A stretch of 64,000 bases of DNA from Streptomyces griseoluteus (GCA_000717735.1 JOBE01000007.1:1-64000); one strand, 5' to 3'; shown: positions 15,885-26,133, counted from the first letter of the stretch. Numbers and translations are program-made. The notes: a model not told the origin generated them from the letters alone.

Positions 15885-17174
15885 TCATCCCGCTGCCGCC
15901 GCCGCGCGCACGGCGGCGCAGATCCGGGCCAGGTCCTCGTCGCCCGTCACGTACGGCGGCATCGTGTAGATCAGGTCCCGGAACGGGCGCAGCCACACGC
16001 CCTCCCGGACCGCCGCGCGCGTCGCCGCGGCCATGTCGACCCCGTGGTCGAGCTGGACGACGCCGATCGCGCCGAGCACCCGCACCTCGCGCACCCCCGG
16101 CAGTTCGGCGGCGGGCGCGAGGCCCGCCCGCAGTCCGGCCTCGATCCGCTTGACCTCGACCTGCCAGTCCTGGGAGAGCAGCAGGTCGATCGAGGCGAGG
16201 GCAACCGCCGACGCCAGCGGGTTGCCCATGAAGGTCGGCCCGTGCGCCAGTACCGGGACCTCGCCCTGCGAGATCCCGTCGGCGACGCGGCTCGTGCAGA
16301 GCGTCGCCGCCATCGACAGATAGCCGCCCGTCAGGGCCTTGCCCAGGCACATCACATCGGGGGAGATCCCCACCTGGTCGGCGGCGAACAGCGTGCCCGT
16401 CCGACCGAATCCGGTGGCGATCTCGTCGAGGACGAGCAGGACGTCGTGCGCGTCGCACGCCTCCCGCAGCACCCGCAGGTACTCCGGGTCGTGGAAGCGC
16501 ATCCCGCCCGCGCCCTGCACCACGGGCTCCACGATCACCGCGGCCAGCTCGTGCGCGTGCTTCCCGATCTCGGTCCGAAGGAGATCCGCGTACGACTCCT
16601 CGTACGCGGCGGGCGGGGCGTCCACGAACACCTGCCGCTGGAGTACCCCCGTCCACAGCTCGTGCATCCCGCCGTCCGGGTCGCACACGGCCATCGGCTG
16701 CCAGGTGTCCCCGTGGTAGCCGCCGCGCCAGGTGAGCAGCCGCCGCTTCTCGGGGCGGCCGAGCGAACGCCAGTACTGCAGGCACATCTTGACCGCGACC
16801 TCGACGGACACGGAGCCCGAGTCGCTGAGGAAGACGTGCCGCAGCGGCTCGGGGGTGATCTCGACGAGCCGGGCGGCGAGCCGTACGGCCGGCTCGTGCG
16901 TGAGCCCGCCGAACATGACGTGGCTCATGCGGTCCAGCTGGTCGCGCACCGCCGCGTTGAGCACCGGGTGGTTGTAGCCGTGGACGGCCGACCACCAGGA
17001 GGACATGCCGTCGACCAACTCGTCCTGGCCCTCGGAGGGTTCGGCGAGCCGGAGGCGTACCCCGGACGCGGACGCCACGACCAGCGGGTCCGTACGTCCC
17101 GGCATCGGGCCGTACGGGTGCCAGACGTGCGCCCGGTCCAGGGCGATGAGCTCGTCGTTGCGCACGGCCGTCAC
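15885..17174 (-). CDS. bioA: Adenosylmethionine-8-amino-7-oxononanoate aminotransferase
   Basis: This 429-residue class III aminotransferase has the [10 protein letters not shown]-terminal motif, GGYHGDTW, the [14 protein letters not shown] metal/PLP region and the PLP lysine in [12 protein letters not shown]. BioA converts KAPA to DAPA using SAM as amino donor. The GTG start overlaps the bioB stop as GTGA, indicating translational coupling within the bioBAD operon. Confidence 0.96.
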   Translation of the reverse strand: MTAVRNDELIALDRAHVWHPYGPMPGRTDPLVVASASGVRLRLAEPSEGQDELVDGMSSWWSAVHGYNHPVLNAAVRDQLDRMSHVMFGGLTHEPAVRLAARLVEITPEPLRHVFLSDSGSVSVEVAVKMCLQYWRSLGRPEKRRLLTWRGGYHGDTWQPMAVCDPDGGMHELWTGVLQRQVFVDAPPAAYEESYADLLRTEIGKHAHELAAVIVEPVVQGAGGMRFHDPEYLRVLREACDAHDVLLVLDEIATGFGRTGTLFAADQVGISPDVMCLGKALTGGYLSMAATLCTSRVADGISQGEVPVLAHGPTFMGNPLASAVALASIDLLLSQDWQVEVKRIEAGLRAGLAPAAELPGVREVRVLGAIGVVQLDHGVDMAAATRAAVREGVWLRPFRDLIYTMPPYVTGDEDLARICAAVRAAAAAG

Positions 17175-18454
17175 GCGTTCGGGGCGAGGTCCGTACCGGC
17201 GCCCCGGCGGCGCACCGCGACCAGGTCGGTCCTGGCGCCGTTCGCGGCCGTCGCGCCCTCCGCAGCCCCGGTGGAGGCGGGCGTCGTGGACGCGGGCTCG
17301 GCGTGCCCGCCACAGGGACCGCAGCCGCCGCCGGAGTGCGAGCCGCAGCCCGCGCCCTCCTCCGTCTTCTCCGCGGCCGGGCCGCAGCCCGCGGCCCCGG
17401 CGGAACCGCAGCCGCCGGCCGCCGCGGCACCGGCCTCGGCGAGGGCGTCCGCGCGGTGCTTCGGCAGCGTGGTCGTACCCGCGCCCTCCACCTCGAAGCC
17501 CGCGTCCGCGATCATGTCCAGGTCGGCCTGGCCGGCCTGGCCCTCGCTCGTCAGGTAGTCGCCGAGGAAGATCGAGTTCGCGATGTTGAGCGCCAGCGGC
17601 TGCATCGAGCGCAGGTGCACCTCTCGGCCGCCCGCGATCCGGACCTCGACGTCGGGGCAGACGAACCGCACCATCGCGAGGATCCGCAGACAGCGCTGCG
17701 GGGTCAGGTTCCACTCCTTGGCGAGCGGCGTCCCCTCGAAGGGGATGAGGAAGTTGACCGGCACCGAGTCGGAGTCCAGCTCGCGCAGCGCGTACACGAC
17801 GTCGACGAGGTCCTCGTCGCTCTCGCCCATGCCCGCGATCAGACCCGAGCAGGCCGACAGACCGGCGGCGTGCGCCTTCTGCACGGTGTCCACGCGGTCC
17901 GCGTAGGTGTGGGTCTTGGTGATCCCGCCGTACGTCGCCTCGGACGTGTTCAGGTTGTGGTTGTACGCGTCGGCGCCGGCGTCCTTCAGCCGCTCCGCCT
18001 GACCGTCCGAGAGCAGACCGAGGCAGGCGCACACCTCGACGCCCTCGTTCTGCTCCTTGATCGCCTCGATGGTCCTGCCGACCCGCTCGACGTCCCGGTC
18101 CGTCGGACCGCGGCCGCTCGCCACCAGGCAGACCCGCTTGGCGCCGCCGGCGACACCCGCCGCGGCGGCCTGGGACGCCTCGTCCGGCTTCAGCCACGTG
18201 TACTTGAGGATCTCGGCCTTGGAGCCGAGCCGCTGCGAACAGTACGAGCAGTCCTCGGGGCACAGGCCGGACTTCAGGTTCACCAGGTAGTTGAGCTTCA
18301 CCCGGCGCCCGAACCACTGACGGCGCACCTTGCCGGCCGCCGCCACCACATCGAGCAGTTCGTCGTCGGAGGTCGCCAGGACGGCGAGCGCTTCTTCACG
18401 GGTCGGCAGCTCGCGCCGCAGCCCCTTCTCCACCAGCGTGTTCAGCAGGTCCAT
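17171..18454 (-). CDS. bioB: Biotin synthase with Cys/Gly-rich C-terminal tail
   Basis: This radical SAM enzyme inserts sulfur into dethiobiotin. The radical SAM cysteines are in CPEDCSYC (Cys65, 69, 72), and [13 protein letters not shown] and the Arg-containing [12 protein letters not shown] region for the [2Fe-2S] cluster are present. The ATG at 18454 follows AAGGA. The protein is 427 residues; the BioB fold should end near residue 342. The remaining 85 or so residues are low complexity and include five cysteines in CGS, CGP, CGS and CGPCGGH contexts plus two His. The tail might bind metal or feed Fe-S or sulfur, which is inference. It is the first gene of bioBAD and divergent from bioF. 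Confidence 0.95.
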   Translation of the reverse strand: MDLLNTLVEKGLRRELPTREEALAVLATSDDELLDVVAAAGKVRRQWFGRRVKLNYLVNLKSGLCPEDCSYCSQRLGSKAEILKYTWLKPDEASQAAAAGVAGGAKRVCLVASGRGPTDRDVERVGRTIEAIKEQNEGVEVCACLGLLSDGQAERLKDAGADAYNHNLNTSEATYGGITKTHTYADRVDTVQKAHAAGLSACSGLIAGMGESDEDLVDVVYALRELDSDSVPVNFLIPFEGTPLAKEWNLTPQRCLRILAMVRFVCPDVEVRIAGGREVHLRSMQPLALNIANSIFLGDYLTSEGQAGQADLDMIADAGFEVEGAGTTTLPKHRADALAEAGAAAAGGCGSAGAAGCGPAAEKTEEGAGCGSHSGGGCGPCGGHAEPASTTPASTGAAEGATAANGARTDLVAVRRRGAGTDLAPNA

Positions 18455-18597
18455 AAGGGTTGATCCTTGCCTACCGCCCACCCCCGGGCCAAGGAGGATC
18501 CGAACAAACGCCCCCGAACGAGGTGTGTGGATGACCACATCCCGGCCACGGCATCCTGCGGCTAGGGTCTGTGCGCTGCCTACAAAAGGATCGCCGC
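18455..18597. promoter_or_regulatory. Divergent bioB/bioF promoter region
   Basis: These 143 bp separate bioBAD from bioF and must hold both promoters. A TAGGGT -10-like hexamer (18563-18568) precedes bioF, and TGTGGATGACCACA (18526-18539) is a short inverted repeat. GATCCTTG...CAAGGAGGATC forms a looser inverted repeat near bioB. None matches a biotin operator I know with confidence. Confidence 0.4.
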
Positions 18598-19785
18598 ATG
18601 CCACAGGCCGACGACGCACGGGCCGCGGGCCCGCGCCGTACCGCGTTCGACTGGACCGACGCCGAGGCGCGCCGCCGGGCGGACGCCGGTCTCGTCCGTA
18701 CGCTGCGTCCCCGGGCGGCCGAATCGGACCTCCTCGACCTGGCGAGCAACGACTACCTCGGCCTCACCCGCAGGACCGAGGTCACCGAGGCCGCGGCGGA
18801 GGCCGCCAGGCGCTGGGGCGCCGGCTCGACCGGCTCGCGGCTCGTCACCGGCACCACCCGGCTGCACACCCGCCTGGAGCGCGAACTCGCCGACTTCTGC
18901 GGTTTCGAGGCGGCCCTCGTCTTCTCCTCCGGCTACACCGCCAACCTGGCCGCGCTGACCGCCCTCGGCGGCCGGGACTCCCTGATCGTCTCCGACGCCT
19001 CCAACCACGCCTCGATCGTCGACGGCTGCCGCCTCGCGCGCGCCGAGACGGCCGTCGTCCCGCACACCGACCCCGAGGCCGTCGCCAAGACCCTGGACGC
19101 CCACCCGGGGCGGCGGGCCCTGGTCGTCAGCGACTCCGTCTTCTCCGTCGACGGCGACAAGGCCCCGCTGCCGCGGCTCGCCGCGGCCTGCCGGGAGCAC
19201 GGCGCCGGGCTCGTGGTGGACGACGCCCACGGCCTCGGCGTCCTCGGCGAAGGGGGCCGGGGGGCCCTGCACGAGGCCGGCCTCGCGGGCGACGAGGACG
19301 TCGTCGCCACGCTGACCCTGTCCAAGTCCCTCGGCAGCCAGGGCGGTGCCGTCCTCGGCCCGGCCCGGGTGATCGAGCACCTGGTGAACGCGGCCCGCAC
19401 CTTCATCTTCGACACCGGGCTCGCCCCGGCCGCCACGGGCGGCGCGCTCGCCGGCCTCCGGCTGCTCGTCGCCGAGCCGGGCCTCGCCGGGCGGGCCCGT
19501 ACCGTCGCCACCACGCTGTACCGGCTGCTCACGGAGGCGGGCCTCACCGCGGCCCGGCCCGACGCGGCCGTCGTCTCGGTGCGCGCCCCCTCCCCGGAGG
19601 CCGCGCTGCGCTGGGCGGCGGACTGCCGCGAGCAGGGCCTGGTCGTCGGCTGCTTCCGTCCTCCGTCCGTACCCGACGGCATCTCGCGGCTGCGCCTCAC
19701 GGCCCGCGCCGATCTGACGGACGCGCAGATCGAGCGAGCGGTGGCGACGATCCTGCGGACCGCGCCCGCGTTCCCGGAGGCGTGA
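18598..19785 (+). CDS. bioF: 8-amino-7-oxononanoate synthase
   Basis: This 395-residue alpha-oxoamine synthase has [29 protein letters not shown] and the PLP lysine in [13 protein letters not shown]. It condenses pimeloyl-thioester with alanine to KAPA, the first committed biotin step. The ATG at 18598 has AAAGGA seven bases upstream. It is divergent from bioBAD, so the window encodes the whole KAPA-to-biotin route. No pimeloyl-forming gene is present. Confidence 0.95.
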   Translation: MPQADDARAAGPRRTAFDWTDAEARRRADAGLVRTLRPRAAESDLLDLASNDYLGLTRRTEVTEAAAEAARRWGAGSTGSRLVTGTTRLHTRLERELADFCGFEAALVFSSGYTANLAALTALGGRDSLIVSDASNHASIVDGCRLARAETAVVPHTDPEAVAKTLDAHPGRRALVVSDSVFSVDGDKAPLPRLAAACREHGAGLVVDDAHGLGVLGEGGRGALHEAGLAGDEDVVATLTLSKSLGSQGGAVLGPARVIEHLVNAARTFIFDTGLAPAATGGALAGLRLLVAEPGLAGRARTVATTLYRLLTEAGLTAARPDAAVVSVRAPSPEAALRWAADCREQGLVVGCFRPPSVPDGISRLRLTARADLTDAQIERAVATILRTAPAFPEA

Positions 19786-19962
19786 CGGCGGACGATCCTG
19801 GGGAGGGCCCAAAAGCGTTCCGAGGCAGCAGAGTTCACCGCTTCGGGCGACAGATGGGGACATATCTTGGTGGAACGCGGCCCGGCGCGGCACGATCGGT
19901 GGCACTCTGACGCGAAGCGCGATCCGGGGCAGCGGCCCCGGCGGGAAAGGGACAGCGTCGCC

Positions 19963-20400
19963 ATGGCAGATCACCAGGAAGCATCCGTCACGCTGCCGAG
20001 CGACCCCGCCTCGGTCCCCACGGCCCGGAGGTACGTCGCGGACGTCCTCACCGGCTGGGGCCTCGACGGCGCCGCGGATCTCGCGGACTCGGTCCGCCTG
20101 ATCGTCTCCGAACTCGCCACCAACGCCGTTCTGCACACCCTCGGCCAGTCGCCGACCTTCACGGTCGAGGTCCGCCTGGAGCGCGAGGAACGGCTCCACA
20201 TCGGCGTCACCGACAGCCACCCCCGCCGTCCCAGGCGGCTTCCGGCGGCGGTCCAGCAGGACAACGGCCGGGGCCTGGTCATCATCCGTGTGCTCGCGGC
20301 GGAGGCGGGCGGCCGGCTCTCGGTCACACCGACCGAGGACGGCGGCAAGACAGTCTGGATCACGGTCCCGTGGACCGTGCCGTCCGTCGCGAGGTGTTGA
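19963..20400 (+). CDS. RsbW-like ATP-binding protein (HATPase_c_2)
   Basis: The 145-residue protein is a single GHKL ATPase domain with N-box LIVSELATNAVLHT, G1-like VTDSHPRRPR and G2 DNGRGLVII. Streptomycetes carry many such orphan RsbW/SpoIIAB-like kinases, which act as anti-sigma factors or serine kinases in partner-switching. The ATG at 19963 lies about 11 bp after AAAGGG; the frame is open upstream, but the domain starts here. No sigma factor or anti-anti-sigma gene is adjacent, so its partner is unknown. Confidence 0.88.
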   Translation: MADHQEASVTLPSDPASVPTARRYVADVLTGWGLDGAADLADSVRLIVSELATNAVLHTLGQSPTFTVEVRLEREERLHIGVTDSHPRRPRRLPAAVQQDNGRGLVIIRVLAAEAGGRLSVTPTEDGGKTVWITVPWTVPSVARC

Positions 20401-20485
20401 CGGTTCTTCGTATACCGATCTCTCCCGCGAGGGGGTACGGCGGCGCCACCGCACCCCTCACGAACGGGCCGCTAGCGGTGCCGGA

Positions 20486-20962
20486 TCACCGGACGCGGCC
20501 GTAGTAGACCTTCGACGACCAGATCTTGTCGAGCTTCACCCAGGAGCCCGTCTTGGGCGAGTGCCAGATCTTGCCGCTGCCGGCGTAGATGCCCACGTGG
20601 TACACCCTCCCGCCGGAGTGGAAGAAGACCAGGTCCCCCTGCTGCCTGCTGGAGGCGGAGATGTGCCGGGTCGTGTTGTACTGCTGCTGCGCGGTGCGGG
20701 GCAGCGACTTGCCCGCCTTCTTGTACGCGTAGAGCGTCAGCCCCGAGCAGTCGAACCTGGTGGGTCCGGTGCTCCCGTACCGGTACGGGGCTCCCTTCTT
20801 GGACGCGGCGACGCTCAGTGCCTTGTTCGCGTGCGTGGTGGCTGCCTGGGCCTCCGATGCCGCACCTGGTGCGAGCAGCGTGCCGCCGACGGCGGCGAGG
20901 GTGAGAGCCGAGACGGCTCCGGCCCGGGACAGCAGGGACGGGACGTGCATCTGCGCGGTCAT
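20486..20962 (-). CDS. Secreted NlpC/P60 peptidoglycan endopeptidase under a c-di-AMP riboswitch
   Basis: The 158-residue precursor has a signal peptide ending near SEAQA (about residue 38) and a compact NlpC/P60 domain with Cys in RFDCSGLT, His in RVYHVGIYAG and a polar third residue His in KIWHSPK. It should cleave peptide cross-links of peptidoglycan outside the cell. The ATG at 20962 has GAAGGG six bases upstream. The leader carries a ydaO-type riboswitch, which in streptomycetes typically controls cell-wall hydrolases such as Rpf and NlpC/P60 proteins. Confidence 0.93.
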   Translation of the reverse strand: MTAQMHVPSLLSRAGAVSALTLAAVGGTLLAPGAASEAQAATTHANKALSVAASKKGAPYRYGSTGPTRFDCSGLTLYAYKKAGKSLPRTAQQQYNTTRHISASSRQQGDLVFFHSGGRVYHVGIYAGSGKIWHSPKTGSWVKLDKIWSSKVYYGRVR

Positions 20963-20969
20963 GCGCAAC

Positions 20970-21157
20970 CCTTCGTCAGCCGCCTGCGAAGGATGACCTG
21001 TCGGGTTCGGGCTGGCGAAGATGCCCGGCCGCTGACGCGGCTTCACCCCAAGGGACGGCCCCGCTGCCGGAACAGCGCGTACGTCCCGTAAAAATCGGGT
21101 CCTCCACTCCTGCCGATCCACTCCTGTCGACCAGACGTCCGGGACAGCGGCAGGACT
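20970..21157 (-). ncRNA. ydaO-yuaA (cyclic di-AMP) riboswitch
   Basis: In the leader of the NlpC/P60 gene the minus strand contains the conserved elements in order: GGACCCGA, then GGGGTGAAGCC (21039-21049), then CCCGAACCCGACAGGT and CCTTCGCAGGCGGC (20979-21013). These match the ydaO consensus, whose known example reads GGGGACCC, GGGGUGAAUCC, CCCGAAUCCGUCAGCUAACCUCGUA. The P1 3' strand (GGCGGC) can pair with GCCGC near 21150. In this class c-di-AMP binding switches expression off. The outer boundaries are approximate. Confidence 0.85.
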
Positions 21158-21486
21158 CGGCGTCCGCCCGGACCGCCCCGCCGCGGTGGCGGGGGCTTGT
21201 CGTCGACAGGGATCTTGACCCACACAGAGGTCGAAATCCGAGCTGAAACGGCGATATGTGAGGCTCCTCACGACTGATCCATTCGGGTGGACAGGATGGT
21301 TTCGTGATCGTCGGAGGTTTGGCCGACGAGCCCCGCACCAGGGGTGGAACACCCCATTCCGCCAAATGCGTACAGTTGTTGTGCAACTCACCCGGCACAT
21401 ATGTCGACTCGTCGAGTAAGCCGAACGGGGGAGCGATTCTGCGGTGCGCGTCGGCCGTACGGCCCTCGACACGACGCGCCGGAATG
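21158..21486. other. Intergenic region upstream of the c-di-AMP riboswitch
   Basis: About 330 bp without a convincing gene. It should contain the NlpC/P60 promoter on the minus strand. GCCCCCGCCACC and GCGGCGGGGC near 21180-21215 can form a hairpin. I cannot place a clear -10/-35 pair. Confidence 0.4.
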
Positions 21487-21792
21487 TCAACTCGCCTGCG
21501 AATCCTGGACTGTGACGCGGCCGGTCCTCCGCTCGCCGTCCAACACCCGCAGGGCGCGCGCCAATGTGTCCGCGTGCACCTCGTGCTCGCCCCGCATATG
21601 CATGAGCGTCAGGGCCTCGCGCAGCGCCTCAGCCCTTCCCACCAGGGCCTGTGCCGCGCGCAGCGCTCCATAGGTATGCGTACCTCTGGATGGATTGATC
21701 TTTCCGAGGAGGTCGACGACTTCGAGGTACGCGTCGACGAGTTCACCCTCGGCCCGCGTCAGGGCGGGCAGCGGCGGCAGTTCCGGAACCAC
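21487..21792 (-). CDS. Small alpha-helical hypothetical protein, 101 aa
   Basis: The start is 8 bp after the ClpP-like stop on the same strand, so the two are likely cotranscribed. The product is predicted mostly helical, without Cys, signal peptide or membrane segment (TRAEGELVDAYLEVVDLLGK, LRAAQALVGRAEALREALTL). I do not recognise a family. Its position suggests a partner or regulator of the ClpP-like protein, which is inference. Confidence 0.65.
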   Translation of the reverse strand: MVPELPPLPALTRAEGELVDAYLEVVDLLGKINPSRGTHTYGALRAAQALVGRAEALREALTLMHMRGEHEVHADTLARALRVLDGERRTGRVTVQDSQAS

Positions 21793-21799
21793 GGCCGCC

Positions 21800-22426
21800 T
21801 CACCGCGCCGTGTCGCCGGCGGCGGCCGCCCGCCTGCTGGTGACCACGTGGTCGACGAGGCCGTACGCGACCGCCGCGGGCGCGTCGAGGACGGTGAGGC
21901 GGTCGAGGTCGGCGTCGATCCGCTCCCGGTCCTGTCCCGTGTGCTCCGCGAGCATTCCGGCCATCAGTGAGCGCAGTCGGAGCAGTTCGCGCGCGTGGAT
22001 GTCGAGGTCGCTGAGCTGTCCCCGCTGCGGCTCCTCCACGGCGGGCTGCCGGAGGGTGGCACGGGCGCCCGCGAGCATCAGGCGCCTGCCCGGAGTGCCG
22101 GCGGCGAGCAGGACGGCGGCGGTGGACTCGACCTGGCCGAGGCAGGTGGTCTCCACCTCGCAGTGCAGTGAGCGCATCGTGTCGTAGACCGCCGTCATGG
22201 CGCTGACGGAGCCGCCGGGGGAGTTGAGGTAGAGCGAGACGGCCCGGTCGGGCGCCGCGTGGTCCAGGTAGAGGAGCTGGGCGATGACGTCGTTGGCCGC
22301 GGTCTCGTCGACCGGCGTGCCGAGGAAGACGATCCGGGACTCGAGGAGCTTGGAGTAGGGGTCGAGGGCCCGGGTTCCGTTGCCGGTCCGCTCCGTGAAT
22401 TCGGGCAGGACATGACGCGCGTGCAT
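21800..22426 (-). CDS. ClpP-family protein with catalytic His replaced by Arg
   Basis: The 208-residue protein has the ClpP fold: [18 protein letters not shown], nucleophile Ser101 in [14 protein letters not shown], and the C-terminal Asp region before AYGLVDHV. The position of the catalytic histidine (normally in a HQP motif) reads RQP, with Arg126, so the triad is broken. It is probably an inactive or structural subunit, as some streptomycete ClpP paralogues pair with others, or it works only in a heteromer. The ATG at 22426 has AAGGAGG upstream. It is divergent from a YefM-like antitoxin gene across about 58 bp and is followed by a 101-aa ORF. Confidence 0.87.
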   Translation of the reverse strand: MHARHVLPEFTERTGNGTRALDPYSKLLESRIVFLGTPVDETAANDVIAQLLYLDHAAPDRAVSLYLNSPGGSVSAMTAVYDTMRSLHCEVETTCLGQVESTAAVLLAAGTPGRRLMLAGARATLRQPAVEEPQRGQLSDLDIHARELLRLRSLMAGMLAEHTGQDRERIDADLDRLTVLDAPAAVAYGLVDHVVTSRRAAAAGDTAR

Positions 22427-22451
22427 GACGGGTACCTCCTTCTGTAAAAAA

Positions 22452-22466
22452 CGTACAGGATGTACA
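22452..22466. promoter_or_regulatory. CGTACA/TGTACA operator-like repeat between clpP-like and antitoxin genes
   Basis: CGTACA (22452-22457) and TGTACA (22461-22466), both followed by GG, form a 9-bp direct repeat within the 58-bp divergent promoter region. TGTACA is the core motif I recall for operators bound by YefM antitoxins. It is therefore a good candidate for autoregulation by the Phd/YefM-like protein, and it could also affect the clpP-like gene. Confidence 0.55.
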
Positions 22467-22484
22467 GGCCGTAAGATGGGGAGC

Positions 22485-22763
22485 ATGACCTACGAGATCC
22501 CGGTGACGCAAGCGCGGGCTGAGCTGGCCGACCTCATCAACCGCGTCGTGTACGGCGGTGAGCGCGTCGTCGTCACCCGTCACGGGAAGCCGCTCGTCGC
22601 CCTGGTCTCCGCCGCTGACCTGGAGGAACTCGAAGCGGCCGAGAAGCCGGCCGACGAGCAGGTGGTCAGCTCTGTCTCCGGGCTCCACCCGGTCGACTCC
22701 GCCACGGGCGAACAGCGCCGCTTCGGCATCGCCGCCCACCACCGCGAGCCGGGCTCCTCGTAG
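22485..22763 (+). CDS. Orphan Phd/YefM-family antitoxin
   Basis: The 92-residue product starts with the Phd/YefM DNA-binding fold ([20 protein letters not shown], then [22 protein letters not shown]), with a polar C-terminal part that normally wraps a RelE/YoeB or Doc toxin. No toxin-like ORF follows; the next gene is ureA 200 bp away. It may be a relic antitoxin, an anti-toxin for an unlinked toxin, or a simple transcription factor. A TGTACA motif lies about 20 bp upstream of its ATG. Confidence 0.88.
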   Translation: MTYEIPVTQARAELADLINRVVYGGERVVVTRHGKPLVALVSAADLEELEAAEKPADEQVVSSVSGLHPVDSATGEQRRFGIAAHHREPGSS

Positions 22764-22825
22764 CGACCCGTGCCGACCCCTGCGGTCCGGACGGGTCCGA
22801 TGATCATGAAAACGCAAAGCCGCAG

Positions 22826-22918
22826 TTAACGAGCCGGAAAAACTTCCGCCCTAACGTGCAATGTCTGACCGTGTGCCGCGTCTCGGCACCTCGACACCTT
22901 GTTGACGGTCGGTAGGGT
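22826..22918 (+). promoter_or_regulatory. Urease operon promoter with possible GlnR half-sites
   Basis: TCGACA (22891-22896) and TAGGGT (22913-22918), 16 bp apart, form a plausible promoter about 45 bp upstream of the ureA GTG. TTAAC-N6-GAAAA (22826-22841) resembles the GlnR half-site pair gTnAc-N6-GaAAc reported for nitrogen genes of streptomycetes, including urease. The GlnR assignment is tentative. Confidence 0.45.
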
Positions 22919-22963
22919 CCACGGCTGTCCGGGTGTCCCGGTCGACGACTGTGAGGTGGAAGA

Positions 22964-23266
<303 letters not shown>

Positions 23267-23277
23267 ACGGGCCGCCG

Positions 23278-23637
23278 ATGATCCCCGGAGAGATCCTGTA
23301 CGCGGACGGCCCCGTCGCCCTCAACGAAGGGCGCCCCGTCACCCGCCTGACCGTGCTCAACGCCGCCGACCGGCCCGTCCAGATCGGCTCGCACTACCAC
23401 TTCGCCGAGGTCAACCCCGGCCTGGAGTTCGACCGGGCCGCCGCGCGCGGGCAACGGCTCCACATCGCCGCCGGGACCGCCGTCCGCTTCGAACCCGGCA
23501 TCCCCGTCGAGGTCGAGCTCGTCCCGATCGCCGGCCGCCGGGTCGTCCCCGGCCTGCGCGGCGAGACCGCGGGCCCCCTCGACACCGACGCCACCGCCGC
23601 CGGGGTCACCGGCGCGAACGGAGAGCCCCGTGCCTGA
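23278..23637 (+). CDS. ureB: Urease subunit beta
   Basis: The 119-residue UreB begins [16 protein letters not shown] and contains the conserved [20 protein letters not shown] and VRFEPG motifs. The ATG at 23278 lies 11 bp after ureA, and its end overlaps ureC by 8 bp. It is a structural subunit of urease with no catalytic residue. Confidence 0.96.
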   Translation: MIPGEILYADGPVALNEGRPVTRLTVLNAADRPVQIGSHYHFAEVNPGLEFDRAAARGQRLHIAAGTAVRFEPGIPVEVELVPIAGRRVVPGLRGETAGPLDTDATAAGVTGANGEPRA

Positions 23638-25351
23638 GCTGCACCGCGCCGTCTACGCCGACCTCTTCGGCCCCACCACAGGCGACCGCGTCCGGCTCGC
23701 CGACACCGACCTCCTCGTCGAGATCGAGGAGGACCGCAGCGGCGGCCCCGGCCGCGCCGGCGACGAGGCCGTCTTCGGCGGCGGCAAGGTCATCCGAGAG
23801 TCGATGGGCCAGGCCCGCACCACCCGCGCCGAAGGCGCGCCCGACACCGTGATCACCGGCGCCCTGGTCATCGACCACTGGGGGATCGTCAAGGCCGACA
23901 TCGGCATCAGGGACGGCCGGATCACCGCGCTCGGCAAGGCCGGGAACCCGGACACCATGGACGGCGTCCACCCCGACCTCGTCATCGGCCCCGAGACCGA
24001 GATCATCGTCGGCAACGGCAGGATCGTCACCGCGGGCGCCGTCGACGCCCACGTCCACTTCATCTCGCCCACCGTCGTCGAACAGGCCCTCGCCACCGGC
24101 GTCACCACCCTCGTCGGCGGCGGTACGGGACCGGCCGAGGGCACCAAGGCGACCACGGTCACGCCCGGCCCCTGGCACACGGCCCGGATGTTCGAGGCCC
24201 TCGACACCTTCCCCGTCAACATCGGTCTGCTCGGCAAGGGCAACACCATGTCCCGGGAGGCCATGCACTCCCAACTGCGCGGCGGAGCACTCGGGTTCAA
24301 GATCCACGAGGACTGGGGCGCCACGCCGGCCGTCATCGACGCCTGCCTGGACGTGTGCGAGGAGACCGGCGCCCAGCTCGCCATCCACACCGACACCCTC
24401 AACGAGGCGGGCTTCGTCGGCGACACCCTCGCCGCCATCGCCGGCCGCACCGTCCACGCGTACCACACCGAGGGAGCCGGAGGCGGGCACGCCCCCGACA
24501 TCATCACGGTGGTCTCCGAGCCGTACATCCTGCCCAGCTCCACCAACCCGACCCGGCCGCACACCGTCAACACCATCGAGGAACACCTCGACATGCTGAT
24601 GGTCTGCCACCATCTCAACCCGGCCGTCCCCGAGGACCTCGCCTTCGCGGAGTCCCGCATCCGGCCCTCCACCATCGCCGCGGAGGACGTCCTCCACGAC
24701 CTGGGCGCCATCTCGATCATCTCCTCCGACTCCCAGGCCATGGGCCGGATCGGCGAGGTGATCATGCGGACCTGGCAGACCGCCCACGTCATGAAGAAGC
24801 GCCGCGGCGCCCTGCCCGGGGACGGCCGCGCCGACAACCACCGGGTGCGCCGGTACGTCGCCAAGTACACGATCAACCCGGCCGTCGCCCAGGGCATGGA
24901 CCACCTCATCGGCTCGGTCGAACCCGGCAAGCTCGCCGACCTGGTCCTCTGGGAGCCCGCCTTCTTCGGCGTGAAGCCGCTCGTCGTCATCAAGGGCGGC
25001 CAGATCGCGTACGCGCAGATGGGCGACGCCAACGCCTCCATCCCCACCCCCCAGCCGGTCCTGCCCCGCCCGATGTTCGGGGCCCTCGGCAAGGCCGCGG
25101 CGGCCGGTTCGGTCAACTTCGTCGCCCAGGCGGCGATCGAGGACGACCTGCCCCAACGGCTTGGCGTCCACAAGGAGTTCGCCGCCATCACCTCCACCCG
25201 GCGGGTCACCAAGGCCGACATGCGGGAGAACGACGCCCTGCCCCGGGTCGAGGTCGACGCCGACACCTTCTCGGTGACCATCGACGGCGAGCCGGTCGAA
25301 CCCGCGCCCGCCGCCGAACTGCCCATGGCCCAGCGCTACTTCCTCTTCTGA
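23630..25351 (+). CDS. ureC: Urease subunit alpha (catalytic)
   Basis: This 573-residue amidohydrolase holds the dinuclear nickel site. HVH (His141, His143), the carbamylated lysine Lys224 in [21 protein letters not shown] and the SSDSQAMGR Asp are all present. It hydrolyses urea to ammonia and carbamate. The start is GTG within the end of ureB (8-bp overlap). All signature residues look intact, so the enzyme should be active once assembled by UreFGD. Confidence 0.97.
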   Translation: MPELHRAVYADLFGPTTGDRVRLADTDLLVEIEEDRSGGPGRAGDEAVFGGGKVIRESMGQARTTRAEGAPDTVITGALVIDHWGIVKADIGIRDGRITALGKAGNPDTMDGVHPDLVIGPETEIIVGNGRIVTAGAVDAHVHFISPTVVEQALATGVTTLVGGGTGPAEGTKATTVTPGPWHTARMFEALDTFPVNIGLLGKGNTMSREAMHSQLRGGALGFKIHEDWGATPAVIDACLDVCEETGAQLAIHTDTLNEAGFVGDTLAAIAGRTVHAYHTEGAGGGHAPDIITVVSEPYILPSSTNPTRPHTVNTIEEHLDMLMVCHHLNPAVPEDLAFAESRIRPSTIAAEDVLHDLGAISIISSDSQAMGRIGEVIMRTWQTAHVMKKRRGALPGDGRADNHRVRRYVAKYTINPAVAQGMDHLIGSVEPGKLADLVLWEPAFFGVKPLVVIKGGQIAYAQMGDANASIPTPQPVLPRPMFGALGKAAAAGSVNFVAQAAIEDDLPQRLGVHKEFAAITSTRRVTKADMRENDALPRVEVDADTFSVTIDGEPVEPAPAAELPMAQRYFLF

Positions 25352-25361
25352 CAGAGTCCCG

Positions 25362-26027
25362 ATGACCTCACGCTCAGCCCTTCTCGTGCTCGCCGACGGA
25401 CGCTTTCCCGCCGGCGGGCACGCCCACTCCGGCGGCGCGGAGGCCGCCGTCCGGGCCGGCCGCGTCAAGGACGCCGCCGGGCTCGAATCCTTCTGCCGGG
25501 GCCGGCTCCACACCACCGGCCTCACCTCCGCCGCGCTCGCCGCCGCGGCCGCGTACGGACTCGACCCGGCCGCACTCGACGCGGCGGCCGACGCCCGCAC
25601 CCCCTCACCCGCCCTGCGCGCGGTCGCCCGCAGGCTCGGCCGCCAGCTGATGCGGGCCGCCCGCGCCACCTGGCCGAGCCCCCGGCTCGACGCGCTTGCC
25701 GCGATGTACCCGCGCGGCGCCCACCAGCCCGTCGTCCTCGGCACCACCGCCCTGGCCGCCGGCCTCGACGCCGAGGACGCCGCGTACTGCGTCGCGTACG
25801 AGACGGTCGGCGGCCCCGCCACCGCGGTCGTACGTCTCCTCGGCCTCGACCCCTACCAGGCCACCGCCGTCCTCGCCCGCCTCGTACCCGAGATGGACCA
25901 GGTGGCCGAGCGCGCCGCGGCCGCCGCCCGGCAGGGGATCGACGCCCTGCCCGCCGCTTCCGCGCCCCTGCTCGACCTCACGGCCGAACAGCACGCGGCC
26001 TGGCCCGTCCGCCTCTTCGCCTCGTAG
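25362..26027 (+). CDS. ureF: Urease accessory protein UreF
   Basis: The 221-residue helical protein begins with [19 protein letters not shown], the UreF signature, and shows the conserved [17 protein letters not shown] region. UreF bridges UreD and UreG and gates GTP-dependent nickel insertion. The ATG at 25362 is 10 bp after ureC. A stretch of about 106 bp of repetitive GC-rich sequence (CCGCTGGA/CCGCCGGA units) separates it from ureG. Confidence 0.94.
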   Translation: MTSRSALLVLADGRFPAGGHAHSGGAEAAVRAGRVKDAAGLESFCRGRLHTTGLTSAALAAAAAYGLDPAALDAAADARTPSPALRAVARRLGRQLMRAARATWPSPRLDALAAMYPRGAHQPVVLGTTALAAGLDAEDAAYCVAYETVGGPATAVVRLLGLDPYQATAVLARLVPEMDQVAERAAAAARQGIDALPAASAPLLDLTAEQHAAWPVRLFAS

Positions 26028-26133
26028 AACCCACCGGAACCGCTGGACCGGCAGAGCCGCTGGTCCGCCGGAGCCGCCGACCCCCGATTCCGCCGGACCG
26101 CCGGCACCGCTGGAACCCGCAAGGAGCCGCCCC

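Noticed and set aside
22485..22963. Toxin partner for the YefM-like antitoxin
   Set aside because: No ORF with RelE/YoeB or Doc-like features follows; only the urease leader is present before ureA.
26028..26133. Extra small gene between ureF and ureG
   Set aside because: The stretch is a Pro/Gly-type repetitive GC-rich sequence without a credible start or domain.
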